Below, piece by piece: positions 15,441 through 26,000 of a DNA stretch of 47,011 nucleotides; positions within the stretch are counted from its first letter, which is position 1, and every line of letters starts with the position of its first letter. The position numbers and the translations under genes were made by a program. The notes below the pieces were generated by a model. It saw only the letters and a program-made list of their open reading frames with translations, was not told the DNA's origin and did not search any database. The DNA comes from a virus, in IMG/VR virus record IMGVR_UViG_3300034093_001163, positions 1 to 47,011 of that record. One strand, written 5' to 3'.

Positions 15441-18400
15441 TTAAGAATTAAGTTTAGATTCTAAATCCCTAACTTTTAAGGTTAATTCTTGAACTGCTTT
15501 CCATAGAACAAATACTAATCCTTGCTTATCAATACCAGATGTCATCCATTTTTTATCTCCAGTTGGATTTTCCTCATCCTCATAATGCCAATCAAAATCA
15601 ACCCAATCTTCAAAGCCAGCAGCAACTACTTCTTCCGCAATTACACCGGTTTGAATAGGAGGATTTTCTAAATCCTTATCAGCTTTCCAATAGTAATTTA
15701 CAATTGGAACACTTAATATTTTATCTAATAAATTATCAGGTTCCCAACTTGTGATATCATATTTATGCCTTATACACGAAGTATCTCTACCAATAGTCCA
15801 GTTACTAAGTGATATTTCCAATCCTCTACGAGTTCCACCACCAGGACTATATAAACCAAATAAATAAACCGTAGGAAATGTTTCCCCACCCTGAGTTGTA
15901 TATGTTAATTGTCCGGCTTTTCCATTACTTGCTTGCCAGTTAGTAAAACCAGTTCCCAATGTTATATTATTACCATTAGTATTAATGTGTCCAGCAGATG
16001 CTTCTATATTAATTGCATTTCCACCACTTGTACCTTTTATCTGAACAGTTGAGTTTGTACCATCTCCAGTTAATTCGTACCATCCCTTTGATTTTAATAT
16101 TGGGTATGCCGTTGATGTATTTTTTTCTGCTTTAAAATATTTGTTTGTACCAGATGCAATTTGTATTCCTGAACTTGTCAACTCAACTATTTCAGTAAGT
16201 TTATCCAATTGTATTCCTGGGAATGTTTGTGCAAAGAAAATATCAACATTACCACTAATAACAGTTCCCCATTGGATATGCCAAGGGTATGCATAATATG
16301 TTACACCTGCTTCTAAAGTAAGTGTTTGATTACTTGTTGCTGTTCCTGTAACTGATGCACCAGAACCACCACTAAAAGTTGAAACATAAAAGTAACCTGC
16401 TGTTAGTGATGTGATTTTGGTGCCAGCGGGATCATCTGTAGAGAATATATCAAATCCAAACTCTCCATTAATTTCACCAGACCAAGGTGTATTTGGAGTG
16501 ACTCCTACGTTATTAGCAGAAAAATCAATATCACCATCTGAAAATGTACCAACAAATCCATTTAAATTAATTGCTGTACCATTACCAGCCGTAAGTGTGT
16601 AAGTTTTAGTGTAACCATTACTCAAATATGTACTGGAATTAGCCGAACTAATTGAAGGTAAGGCATCATTTATTGTAGCTACAGTAAAAGTGACAGGACT
16701 TCCTCCAACTTCTGATAAAGAACCTTTTTTTAATATTAAATCAGGATTGCCACTTGCGGTTGTTTTTATGTAAATACTATTATTAGCTGCATCTAAAAAT
16801 AAAGTATTTAAATTATTTTTAATTAAACCAGAATCAATTATCCATCCATCAATACCTCCTAAATAACCACTATCAGCGGTAACTGAACCTGCAATAGTCA
16901 AATTAGTACCATCAAAAAATAATCTATTACCTAATGAAAATTTATTAGTAGTATCTACATAGAATGGTGTATTTAAATTATTATAAGTACCAGTTCCTAT
17001 GTATATTTTACGATTAGATGTTTGAGCATCCAATACTATTTGAGGATATACATCTGAGCCTACTGCAAATTTGTTAGAAAAATAACCTTGAACACCAGCA
17101 ACCACAGGTGCATATACAAAATTAGATGATATAAACGTGCCAGTAAATGCACCATCTGCTAATTGTTGAGTTTTAGCCACTGCATTAATAAATGCTGCAC
17201 TAGCGGTTAAATTAGCTATATTTGCTGCTGACGTAAGAGCAATTGCTGCTGAACTTGATGCTGAATTATTTGCGTATGCTTGCGTTGATGCATTACCACT
17301 ACCTCCAGCTACTATATTCAAATCACCAGATAATTCCAAACCAGTTCCGGTCCATCTAAGATAGTTAGTACCTGCTGCGTTTTTTAAAGAAAATCTTGGT
17401 TTGTATGTAGTTGGCCCAGTTCCATCATTATAGATACCCAACCATATACCAACTTGGTCATATCCAATTGTACCATATTGACCTATTGCCATATAAGGGT
17501 CTTCTCTACCACCAGCCAATACAATGTTTGCAAATGCACTACCACTATTGTTACCAACGTTAATTGTGTTTTTTACAAATGATTCTTCAAATATTGCAAT
17601 CTTAGCTGCCACAAAGAATTCTTCTTCTCCTAAAAATTGCCACCAAGCATTATCACCACCAGCAGTTGGTGCATGATAATTAACTAAAGTACCTTGCTTA
17701 TTATAAGTTGTAGGTCCACTTCCACTTATTGCTGCGTAATAAGTTACCGGAGATGTTCCATAGATAACGGCATCTCTTCTTGTATTTTTAGTCTCAACTG
17801 AACCACTATAATCAGTTGCATTGTTCCACTCACCTCTCATTACAATACCAGGTCCAGTTGACCCTTCTATTTGTATTGATAATGATTGTGTTTTATATAG
17901 GGTTTGTCTACCTTCACATTCAATTTGATATACAATTTCAGCAATACTATTTGTTTGTGGGTCTGCCCAATTTGTTATTGGTGGCATTTCAGCAGGTACT
18001 CCAGTTACATAGCTTCCCACTAACCAACTATTTGGTAAAGTTAGCCAAGATGATTTAGTATATATAGAAACCCTACATTGATTTGGGTATCCAGTTTTAC
18101 CATATGCATCTACTGCAGTTATAGGACTCCATCCGGCCGGCTGATTTGTTAATTCTTGATTACCTCTATATACTCTAACTAATGTACCCGTTCCAGATGT
18201 TCTAAATTCTCCAGATACTCTATAAACTGCTGATGAATTTTCATTTGTTAATTTAACATCATATGGAGCTGGTGGTTCAAATTGTACAGAAATAGATTGT
18301 GTTACAAATTGAACTTGTCTTCCACCATATACTCTATCATTTTCAAAATCTACCTTATATACAATTGTACCCGATGAACTAACAGCTGGTGCGTACCAAC

Positions 18401-21400
18401 CAATTATATCTCCAATTGAAGCTGGACTTCCAGCTGGGAATTTATTAGCTGCTGTTGTAATCCAAGACGATGTTGTAAATATTGATGCAGATGAATATCC
18501 TAATATACCAATAACATTATCTTGGAAATCATAATCATCAGGATATGTTGGTGCCGGATACGATGTTACGTTTGTTAATTGTTGTGTTCCTTTAAATGTG
18601 GTTATCTTCATTCCAGTTGCTTTGAATGAACTTGTCCACAAATTAGCTGTCATAGCACAATTATCATTTGATGATACTATTTTATAAGCATCTGCTCCAG
18701 CCTTTATACCAGATATTGTTAATTGTCCTTCTGCTCTAATATCAGATTGTTGTAATGAAGTATATACAGGAGCTTTACCATCCGTAAGTTTAACTTTCCA
18801 AGTTTTATTTTCTCCAGGCCCAGCTGCATCAGCCCCATCAATTGGTCCAAATGTATATGATGGTGGTGTACCTTCTAATGGTTGAGGTCCATCATAAAAA
18901 GTTTCACTACCATCCAATTCAACATAATATAAATAAGCGTTTGGACCTGCTGTTACTCCAGCTGAATACGAACCTGTTGTATTAAATGCACTTACTATTA
19001 AATCAATACCACTTTCAGGTGTAGTTTTTCTACCATCTCTATTATAGTTTACAGTATATGAAGATGCTTTAAAATCTACTTTACGAGCTTTTGCAGCATC
19101 TATGTTTTTTGTAAATGTTTGAGTTCTAGTATAAATTGATGAAGTATATGAATGCCCAGCTCCTAATGCAAATGGATATACTTGAATTGTATAAAGTGCA
19201 CTTGCCGAAACGTATGGATGGTCAAATCTATTATAATTTATAGTTGCTGTACTTAATGATGAAGATGATAATGAACCTGTTCTGATATTCCATATAGAAC
19301 CTCCTCTAGTTTCAATTGAGTTTATTCTCCAAGTACCAGGAGCTATTGAACGTGTTGTGAATGTAAGAAAATCATCTCCTTCTTTAACTTGTATTGTTGT
19401 ATTTGCTGGAGAATATCCAACTGGAGTTACATAACCAACTTCATCAGCTGCTAATGTTACTACCGATGGAGTCATTAATATTTGTATAGGTGGTGCTCCT
19501 TCTAATACTTTTGTATAATTTACAATCACACTAGCAGTATAGATAGATGATGTATAATATGGATGTATTATAAGTGGATATTCAACACTACCACTTAATT
19601 GTGTAAAATTAGATGATGCACTTACTATTAACGATGCCGTATATGGTACTCCAAATGATGAAGTAAATTGTATATTACCTGATTTAATATTTTTTTCTAT
19701 TATTGAACCAGTTGCTATATAGAATGTACCATGTGTACTTAAATTATTTAAAGTATATGCGCTTGAACTAAATGCAAGATATCTAGAACCTTGTTTTAAT
19801 TTAATATCGGTAATTGAAGGTCTAAAATCATTTATAACACCTCTTGAATTAGCTCCCAATGTTACGGCGATTGGATTTACTTCAAATACAATACTCTCAT
19901 CTCCTTGCTTACCTTCGGGTACAATTGTAAATGTTTTATCTAAACTAACCGATGCAGATGTCCAAGGTTCAGTATATGTAAATGTTAGTGTTAAATTTTT
20001 AGTTTGATTTAAAGGACTTCTTACATAATTTAAACCAGATGGAGCTTGTGATGGGATTATATTTTTATTATCATCAGTTGCAACAACAGTTAGTGTTGGG
20101 TGTAAACTTTGAGTATGATAATACATCCAATATTCAGGAACCCAATCTTTATTAATTGACATTGATGGATAAATCTGAAACGAAGATGTTACTGCTTCTA
20201 ATGTACTTGTAGTTCCTCTTTTTGCAAAAGAAGCGGTAGCAAATCCAAATGAAGGTCTAAATTCAATTTCCGTTCTAGGATTTATTGTAAATGAATCAGC
20301 ATTATAAGTTACAGTACCACTATCCAATCCATCTTGCAAATCTTCCAATATAATTGATGCTAACACAGAAGATGATACAGCGTAAGCTGGACCAGATGCT
20401 GCAGATGATGATGGCATTAAGTAAACTATTCTTCTGAAATCAATTGAATCTCTATTGAATACTGCATTATAATCTATTTGGCTAGTACCTAATGAACCTG
20501 TTGATAATCCCACAATCATATTACTTGCAGTAACATAAGATAAGTTTACAAACTTTTCATTTCCTTCTTTAGAGCGAGAAATAATATGAAGTTGAATATT
20601 TGAAAAGTTTTTATAAGATTGTTTACTTAATAAAATATCATTAATACCATCAATTCTTACCGCTTGAATTTCCAAAGATGATGTACTACTATTTCTAATT
20701 TGAGTTCCTCTATAAGGTCTAATAATATGATTCACACCACCAAATCCATCTAATATTTTATATATGTTAATGGTATCGGTAAATCCCTCACACTCTCCTG
20801 TCAATTTTACTAATTGAACATTTATATCACTTCTAGAACCTGTGAAATCCTGAACTCTCATAAAAACATTACTAGTTCCAATTCCTTGTAATAATCCAGG
20901 ATATTGGCCGCTTCCTGAATACAATGGGTCTGGCCCAGCGTAAACTGATGCGGTATATTGAGATGAAGATAATGCGTTTCCAAAGAAATCAAAAGATTGA
21001 GACGTATAATGTACCGAACCTGTTAATAAAGTTTTTTGTTCTTCTATTGTTATAATCGTAGGTGGTACTGGATTTGAACCAGAATCAAACTGAAATCCTG
21101 TACTTGATGCTACTAATCTTAATTGCTTTCGTATTGTTTGTAAGTTACCACCATCAAAAGTTTTGGTTTCTTCAACCAATACAGGTATATAATTATTATT
21201 TATATCATAAAATTCAAAACGATATATAAACGTTTCTGCAGGTAAATTTCTTGGTACTGATTGTATAAATGTAATTTCATCAGGAGAGAATGCCGTTTCT
21301 TGCGATGCCTTTAAACTAACATCAGCTATGTACCAATCAGTTCCCCTCACATCAAAATATAATTTAGCATTATCAATTTTTTCTGCTTTTATATTTTCAC

Positions 21401-22814
21401 TAATATTTTGTTTTTGAAGTAAAGCGTTTTGAGTTTTTAATGTTAATATACTTTGCTTTACTTGTAGAGTAATTGGTGAACCATTTATTGTTGTTTGTCT
21501 AGAACCACTTAGGTATGCTTCAATATAATTACTAGCATTTCCAACTGCTTCTTTTTTAACATTAAAATTTAAACTATATTCAATACCCTCATTTATATTA
21601 AAAGATTTTGATGTAAAGAATTTTTCAACACCAATAGTACTATTTAATTTAACTGAATTGTATAAAAATGTTTGATTAAATGTGGTTACTAAATTATTTG
21701 AAGATGTTATCCAATATCCAAATGGATACTGTGATTTAAAATTTAAATTATCAAATAAACCATAGTTTTCTTGATTTTTTGTAGTAGATTCCAAATCAAC
21801 TAAAAGTTCATTTGATTCTAATTGTATTTCTTGAACAAATTGGAAATCAGATAAATCTGCAGTTGATTTTCTAAATATTTTAACTCTAGCACAATCACCA
21901 ACAAACGTAGTTAAATCTGCTAATGTTATTTTTGCAAAAGAACCAGTTAGTGCCGTTTTTAAATTATCAACCCCCTCCGTATAATTAAATGTTGCAGTAA
22001 ATGCTTCATTTGTAAAATTTTCAATTTGTGCAGCTGAACCCAATGCCGTATTAGTATATGGTGGTTGTACTATTATTTCTCTTGAATTAATTACTTCTGT
22101 AACTAATGGTGAATATTCTATACCAGGAATATCCAAATATGTTCCTACAACAGATGCTGTCCAAAACGTGTTTCCAACGGTTGTTAGTAAATATTCTGTG
22201 GCTTGTGTGAAATTTTTTAGTTGCTGTCCTACGTTTGGAGTTAATGCCTGCCCATTTACAATTCCAGTTTGAATTTTTGAAGTAACTACATTTGAAAATA
22301 TTGGTTTAACTATTTCAGTAATACTAACTTGAGGTCTTACATAAAATCTTACGTTATCTTCATTTGATAATAATCTATTAACTTTAAATTCTCTTTCCCA
22401 TTTAAGATTATAAATACCAGCCCATTCATCAGGAATTGGTTGAGTGATACCATCCGCATCTATATAAGTTTTCAGTTCACCCAATACAGTAATTTTTGCA
22501 TTACCAATTGGAGTATCCTCATATATGTAAACTGCGACTAATTTTGATAATCCTTCATAATATTCAGGAACACCACTACCAGGTTCAAAATAAATTGGAT
22601 TACCATCAACATCTAAAATTTCTATTTTAATTTCAGTACTCTCCTTTAAATGCTGGGAGCCTTCAACTAAAAACCCATTTTTACCTCCTGTAAATGTTTC
22701 TTTAAATTCAGTTATTCTAAAATAATCAGAATTTGGATTTGTATCTGTTACAAATGTTTGAAAATAAGTTAAATTTTGCGTTAAATTATCCGCATATTTT
22801 TTGATTCTTGCCAT
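15441..22814 (-). CDS. Giant tail fibre with C-terminal S74 intramolecular chaperone
   Basis: This 2457-residue protein is by far the largest here and is rich in Ser, Thr, Asn and Gly. About residues 970-1240 hold two tandem Ig-like units (EVNPIAVTLGANSRGV and LMTPSVVTLAADEVGY mark their starts), and about 1380-1640 hold a second pair (near IVSSNDNCAM and VKLTNENSSAVYR). A GPGIVMRGEW element near 1655 precedes a repetitive distal shaft. The C-terminus (about 2335-2457) is a Peptidase_S74 domain: DTSCIRHKYDITSWEPD, then TGVIAEEVVAAGF, ending in a coiled coil. S74 domains trimerise fibres and then usually self-cleave at the Ser. It most likely mediates host adsorption, and glycosyltransferase genes follow. 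Confidence 0.88.
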   Translation of the reverse strand: MARIKKYADNLTQNLTYFQTFVTDTNPNSDYFRITEFKETFTGGKNGFLVEGSQHLKESTEIKIEILDVDGNPIYFEPGSGVPEYYEGLSKLVAVYIYEDTPIGNAKITVLGELKTYIDADGITQPIPDEWAGIYNLKWEREFKVNRLLSNEDNVRFYVRPQVSITEIVKPIFSNVVTSKIQTGIVNGQALTPNVGQQLKNFTQATEYLLTTVGNTFWTASVVGTYLDIPGIEYSPLVTEVINSREIIVQPPYTNTALGSAAQIENFTNEAFTATFNYTEGVDNLKTALTGSFAKITLADLTTFVGDCARVKIFRKSTADLSDFQFVQEIQLESNELLVDLESTTKNQENYGLFDNLNFKSQYPFGYWITSSNNLVTTFNQTFLYNSVKLNSTIGVEKFFTSKSFNINEGIEYSLNFNVKKEAVGNASNYIEAYLSGSRQTTINGSPITLQVKQSILTLKTQNALLQKQNISENIKAEKIDNAKLYFDVRGTDWYIADVSLKASQETAFSPDEITFIQSVPRNLPAETFIYRFEFYDINNNYIPVLVEETKTFDGGNLQTIRKQLRLVASSTGFQFDSGSNPVPPTIITIEEQKTLLTGSVHYTSQSFDFFGNALSSSQYTASVYAGPDPLYSGSGQYPGLLQGIGTSNVFMRVQDFTGSRSDINVQLVKLTGECEGFTDTINIYKILDGFGGVNHIIRPYRGTQIRNSSTSSLEIQAVRIDGINDILLSKQSYKNFSNIQLHIISRSKEGNEKFVNLSYVTASNMIVGLSTGSLGTSQIDYNAVFNRDSIDFRRIVYLMPSSSAASGPAYAVSSSVLASIILEDLQDGLDSGTVTYNADSFTINPRTEIEFRPSFGFATASFAKRGTTSTLEAVTSSFQIYPSMSINKDWVPEYWMYYHTQSLHPTLTVVATDDNKNIIPSQAPSGLNYVRSPLNQTKNLTLTFTYTEPWTSASVSLDKTFTIVPEGKQGDESIVFEVNPIAVTLGANSRGVINDFRPSITDIKLKQGSRYLAFSSSAYTLNNLSTHGTFYIATGSIIEKNIKSGNIQFTSSFGVPYTASLIVSASSNFTQLSGSVEYPLIIHPYYTSSIYTASVIVNYTKVLEGAPPIQILMTPSVVTLAADEVGYVTPVGYSPANTTIQVKEGDDFLTFTTRSIAPGTWRINSIETRGGSIWNIRTGSLSSSSLSTATINYNRFDHPYVSASALYTIQVYPFALGAGHSYTSSIYTRTQTFTKNIDAAKARKVDFKASSYTVNYNRDGRKTTPESGIDLIVSAFNTTGSYSAGVTAGPNAYLYYVELDGSETFYDGPQPLEGTPPSYTFGPIDGADAAGPGENKTWKVKLTDGKAPVYTSLQQSDIRAEGQLTISGIKAGADAYKIVSSNDNCAMTANLWTSSFKATGMKITTFKGTQQLTNVTSYPAPTYPDDYDFQDNVIGILGYSSASIFTTSSWITTAANKFPAGSPASIGDIIGWYAPAVSSSGTIVYKVDFENDRVYGGRQVQFVTQSISVQFEPPAPYDVKLTNENSSAVYRVSGEFRTSGTGTLVRVYRGNQELTNQPAGWSPITAVDAYGKTGYPNQCRVSIYTKSSWLTLPNSWLVGSYVTGVPAEMPPITNWADPQTNSIAEIVYQIECEGRQTLYKTQSLSIQIEGSTGPGIVMRGEWNNATDYSGSVETKNTRRDAVIYGTSPVTYYAAISGSGPTTYNKQGTLVNYHAPTAGGDNAWWQFLGEEEFFVAAKIAIFEESFVKNTINVGNNSGSAFANIVLAGGREDPYMAIGQYGTIGYDQVGIWLGIYNDGTGPTTYKPRFSLKNAAGTNYLRWTGTGLELSGDLNIVAGGSGNASTQAYANNSASSSAAIALTSAANIANLTASAAFINAVAKTQQLADGAFTGTFISSNFVYAPVVAGVQGYFSNKFAVGSDVYPQIVLDAQTSNRKIYIGTGTYNNLNTPFYVDTTNKFSLGNRLFFDGTNLTIAGSVTADSGYLGGIDGWIIDSGLIKNNLNTLFLDAANNSIYIKTTASGNPDLILKKGSLSEVGGSPVTFTVATINDALPSISSANSSTYLSNGYTKTYTLTAGNGTAINLNGFVGTFSDGDIDFSANNVGVTPNTPWSGEINGEFGFDIFSTDDPAGTKITSLTAGYFYVSTFSGGSGASVTGTATSNQTLTLEAGVTYYAYPWHIQWGTVISGNVDIFFAQTFPGIQLDKLTEIVELTSSGIQIASGTNKYFKAEKNTSTAYPILKSKGWYELTGDGTNSTVQIKGTSGGNAINIEASAGHINTNGNNITLGTGFTNWQASNGKAGQLTYTTQGGETFPTVYLFGLYSPGGGTRRGLEISLSNWTIGRDTSCIRHKYDITSWEPDNLLDKILSVPIVNYYWKADKDLENPPIQTGVIAEEVVAAGFEDWVDFDWHYEDEENPTGDKKWMTSGIDKQGLVFVLWKAVQELTLKVRDLESKLNS

Positions 22815-22833
22815 GTATGTTCCTATTAATTAC

Positions 22834-22843
22834 TAATAAATAT
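22834..22843 (-). promoter_or_regulatory. Putative phage late promoter for the fibre gene
   Basis: The minus strand reads AATATTTATTAG about 20 nt before the fibre ATG at 22814. It keeps the ATATTTAT core but not the usual TATA extension. It lies in the divergent gap with the plus-strand gene. Confidence 0.45.
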
Positions 22844-22850
22844 TATGTTT

Positions 22851-22860
22851 AATATTTATA
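22851..22860 (+). promoter_or_regulatory. Putative phage promoter on the plus strand for the RHH-like gene
   Basis: The plus strand reads AATATTTATAATT, ending 44 nt before the ATG at 22905. This is the same core and the same distance seen on the minus strand before the portal gene, but correctly oriented for the only plus-strand gene, which supports its being a directional promoter. Confidence 0.5.
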
Positions 22861-22867
22861 ATTATTA

Positions 22868-22899
22868 AAATCTAAAGAATAATAAAGAAATCTAAAGAA
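22868..22899 (+). repeat. Tandem 12-bp direct repeat, candidate operator
   Basis: The 12-mer AAATCTAAAGAA occurs at 22868-22879 and again at 22888-22899, an exact 20-bp period (two helical turns). It lies between the plus-strand promoter-like element and the start of the RHH-like gene. Ribbon-helix-helix proteins often bind tandem operators in their own promoter, so this may be an autoregulatory site. Confidence 0.55.
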
Positions 22900-22904
22900 A
22901 CGTT

Positions 22905-23078
22905 ATGAAGAAGTACGCAATGATACAAATAGATGCTGAAATACATCAGGCATTAAAGGAATTTTGTAAAGAGAAAGGATATAAGATAAATGGGTTAGTA
23001 GAAACCCTTATAAAAGAAAAGGTGCAGTCTTTAAACAAGACCACACCTAAAAATGTATTACCAGTTACTAGAAATTAA
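22905..23078 (+). CDS. Small ribbon-helix-helix-like DNA-binding protein
   Basis: This 57-residue plus-strand gene begins MKKYAMIQIDAEIHQALKEF. The pattern is a short strand (YAMIQID), a helix (AEIHQALKEFCKEKG), a turn and a second helix (KINGLVETLIKEKV, about 27-40), as in Arc/CopG/MetJ-type ribbon-helix-helix repressors. The basic tail is probably flexible. It is the only plus-strand gene in the window and converges with the SbcD-SbcC gene, overlapping its end by 11 nt (23068-23078). A tandem 12-bp repeat lies directly upstream. A phage transcription regulator is the likeliest role; the target could be its own promoter and the divergent fibre gene. Confidence 0.75.
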   Translation: MKKYAMIQIDAEIHQALKEFCKEKGYKINGLVETLIKEKVQSLNKTTPKNVLPVTRN

Positions 23079-26000
23079 TCTTACTAAAACCATCTACTTT
23101 CTTAATTTCAATAAGTCCATCTACTATATCTCTCATTTGTTCTAAGTGAGAAATAACCCAAATGAAATCAAATTGAGTTTTAAGATACTGCATCATCATA
23201 AATAAGGATGATAGATTATCCGCATCTAATGTTCCAAACCCTTCATCTATTACTAAGAAGTTTGGTCTAGGTAGGTTGCATATGTTAATTAGAGCCACTC
23301 TAATCGCTAATCCCGATATGAACTTCTCCATACCACTACACATCTCTAAAGCCCATTCCTGGTCTTCGTAAACGATTCTAGCGTTAATGTTCTTTCCATC
23401 AGTATCCATTGATATTGAGAAGTCTACCACTTGTCCTAATATGTTGTTCACTTCGTTTTCAATTGCTGGAAGTGCTTTGGATATTAACTCATATGGTACA
23501 CCATCTTTCTTAACTGCATCTAAGTAGAATGTATATAATTGATTTTTACTTTCCAATTCTTTTACTTCCTCCATCTTAGCTACCATATTGTCAATGTAGG
23601 TTTTTGTTGCACCTACCTCTGACATTAATTTTAACATCTTTTTATTGACATTAGATATTTGAGTTTCAATACCTTGCTTTTCCTCTTTAATATTTTCAAT
23701 TTGATTTACTAAAGAAGTATTGTTTGTAATTGTTTCTACATTATCATTATATCTTTTAATATCAGCCTTTGCTGTTTCTAATTGATGTTGTAGTAATTCA
23801 ATTCTTGATTCTGCGGTTTTACCATCGGCTTCTAATCTTTCTCTTAATGTAATTAATCTACTATGCTCATCAGTCCATTGTTTCCATTGACGGAATTGGT
23901 CTTCAACTCCAGCCAATTCACCTAATTGAGTTATAAGAGCACCATGTAATATGTTTAGTATTTCTAATTGATTACCTTGCTCTCCTAATTTCTTTTCAGT
24001 TTCATTTGCATCCTTTACGAATACATTGTTCATACAAAAGTTACAATTAGGGTCATACTCATGCTCTGCTAAATGTGATAACTTCTCTTTGTTGGTTTCA
24101 ATTGTTTGTTCTAATAATTCAATCTGATGTAATGTATCTTTGATTTGCCCTTTAACTAAATTCAATTGTATTTGAGCATCACCAATATCAGTTCCGTTTA
24201 TAGTAACTTTAGAATCAACCATTTCTTTGGCTTCTCTAACCAATTCTTTAGCCTCCGTATGCTTTTCAACTAATTTGTATTTAGTACCACCCCAAGTTGT
24301 TAAATCACCCTCAATTGTTTTAAGTTTTGAATTTAGAGTATCAATGTTTAAATTACCTTGTATTGGAATGATTTGTTGGGATAGATTTATTATTTGTTCA
24401 TCCAACTCACCCTTTCTAATTTCCAATTCTAACTTCTCAGCATCTAAATTATCATACTCCTCTCTCTTTGAATTCAAGTCGTTTTCTTTTTGGGCTAATT
24501 CCGAAGTGAAGTCGGTCTTTCTGAAATTTCTGATAAGTGCATTTACATCTTTGATATCGTTAGTAGCAGTATCATACAGCTTATCAAATATATCCAAGCC
24601 CATAAACTGAGCCATCAAATCTTTCCTTTCCGATTGTGATTTATCAATGAATAGGGCGTTGTTAGCTTGTAGTGAAAGGGCCGTCATAATGAAATCCTCA
24701 TATCTTCCTACATAGGTTTCAATAACTTGGTTGGTATCCCTACGTTCCGTTCCGTTAAGTGATTCTCTACCACTATCTCCCTCTCTCCAAAAGTCCACAT
24801 CCACTTTAACGTTCTTTCCCTTATTGATTGTTCTTCCCTCTCTACGAATACCATAGACAACTCCATCTACGGAGAATTCTAATTGGCAATGGAAATCGGC
24901 TTTACGATTGTTCATAATAGCAGATGCTTTGTAAGCCCTACTACACTTATCGAATAAACAAAATGAGATTGCATCAAATAGGGATGATTTACCTTGTGCA
25001 TTTGGTGCGAATAATCCCATCAGTCCGTTTATCTTATCGAAGTTGATTACATTCCTCTCTCCGTATGAGAACATATTACTGAAATCAAACTTAATTGGTT
25101 TCCAGCTTATGTTTCTTTGTAGTTCTGATGGTTGTATTCTACTATTAATGTCACGATTTATTTTCTCTATTCCAGCTAAGTCCTCCTTTGTCACAAATGG
25201 CATCATACGTTCAATATACTCACCGATTAAAGAGTTTTGATGGTTTATATCAGCTATGCTGTCTACTTCCAACCTTGCTTCTCTATCGTTGGTTTTCTTC
25301 TTATTAAATGTATCCGTTCTAATGATTGTAAAGTCCTCCACACCATACTTTGCCGTAATGTCCGCCATCATTCTCTTTGTATCTGCGGTATCCGTATTAG
25401 TTATCCTCACTCTTAAACGAGGATACAACGGCATATCAGTTACATCCGGCACAACGCCACCATCAACATCTAAAGTATAGTATCCATAATCGTTTTGGAT
25501 ATCAACTTCCTCATAGGTCATTGTATCTAAATCCCAAACTAAGAATCCGTGCTTATCTAATGTCTCACCGAAGTTTTGTTGTACCAAAGAACCAGCATAT
25601 ACCACCTTACATCCGCTTGGTGATATCATCTCTTGTCTTTTATGAATATCTCCTAATAAGGCTAAATGGTATCCATCAAATATTTCAGTTGTGAAGTGTC
25701 TACTACTAACTACATATCCTACATCGGTTGTAGAGTTATCAACAGGTCCGTGAAATAGTGCAATCTTCTTATTACCAAATAGAGTATCAGCTTTAGGCCA
25801 ATTGTCTTTGTTGTCAAATATACTGAATACTGCAAAATCAACTCCACCAATACCATAAACCTGCGTATCTCTTAAGTAAGTTAAGTTTGGTAGTTTTAAT
25901 GCATCTACAATTGGAGTAAGTACATCCATTCTGTCCGAATTGTTCATATTACAATCGTGATTACCAGCGATTACAATAGTAGGACATAATTTGTTACATT

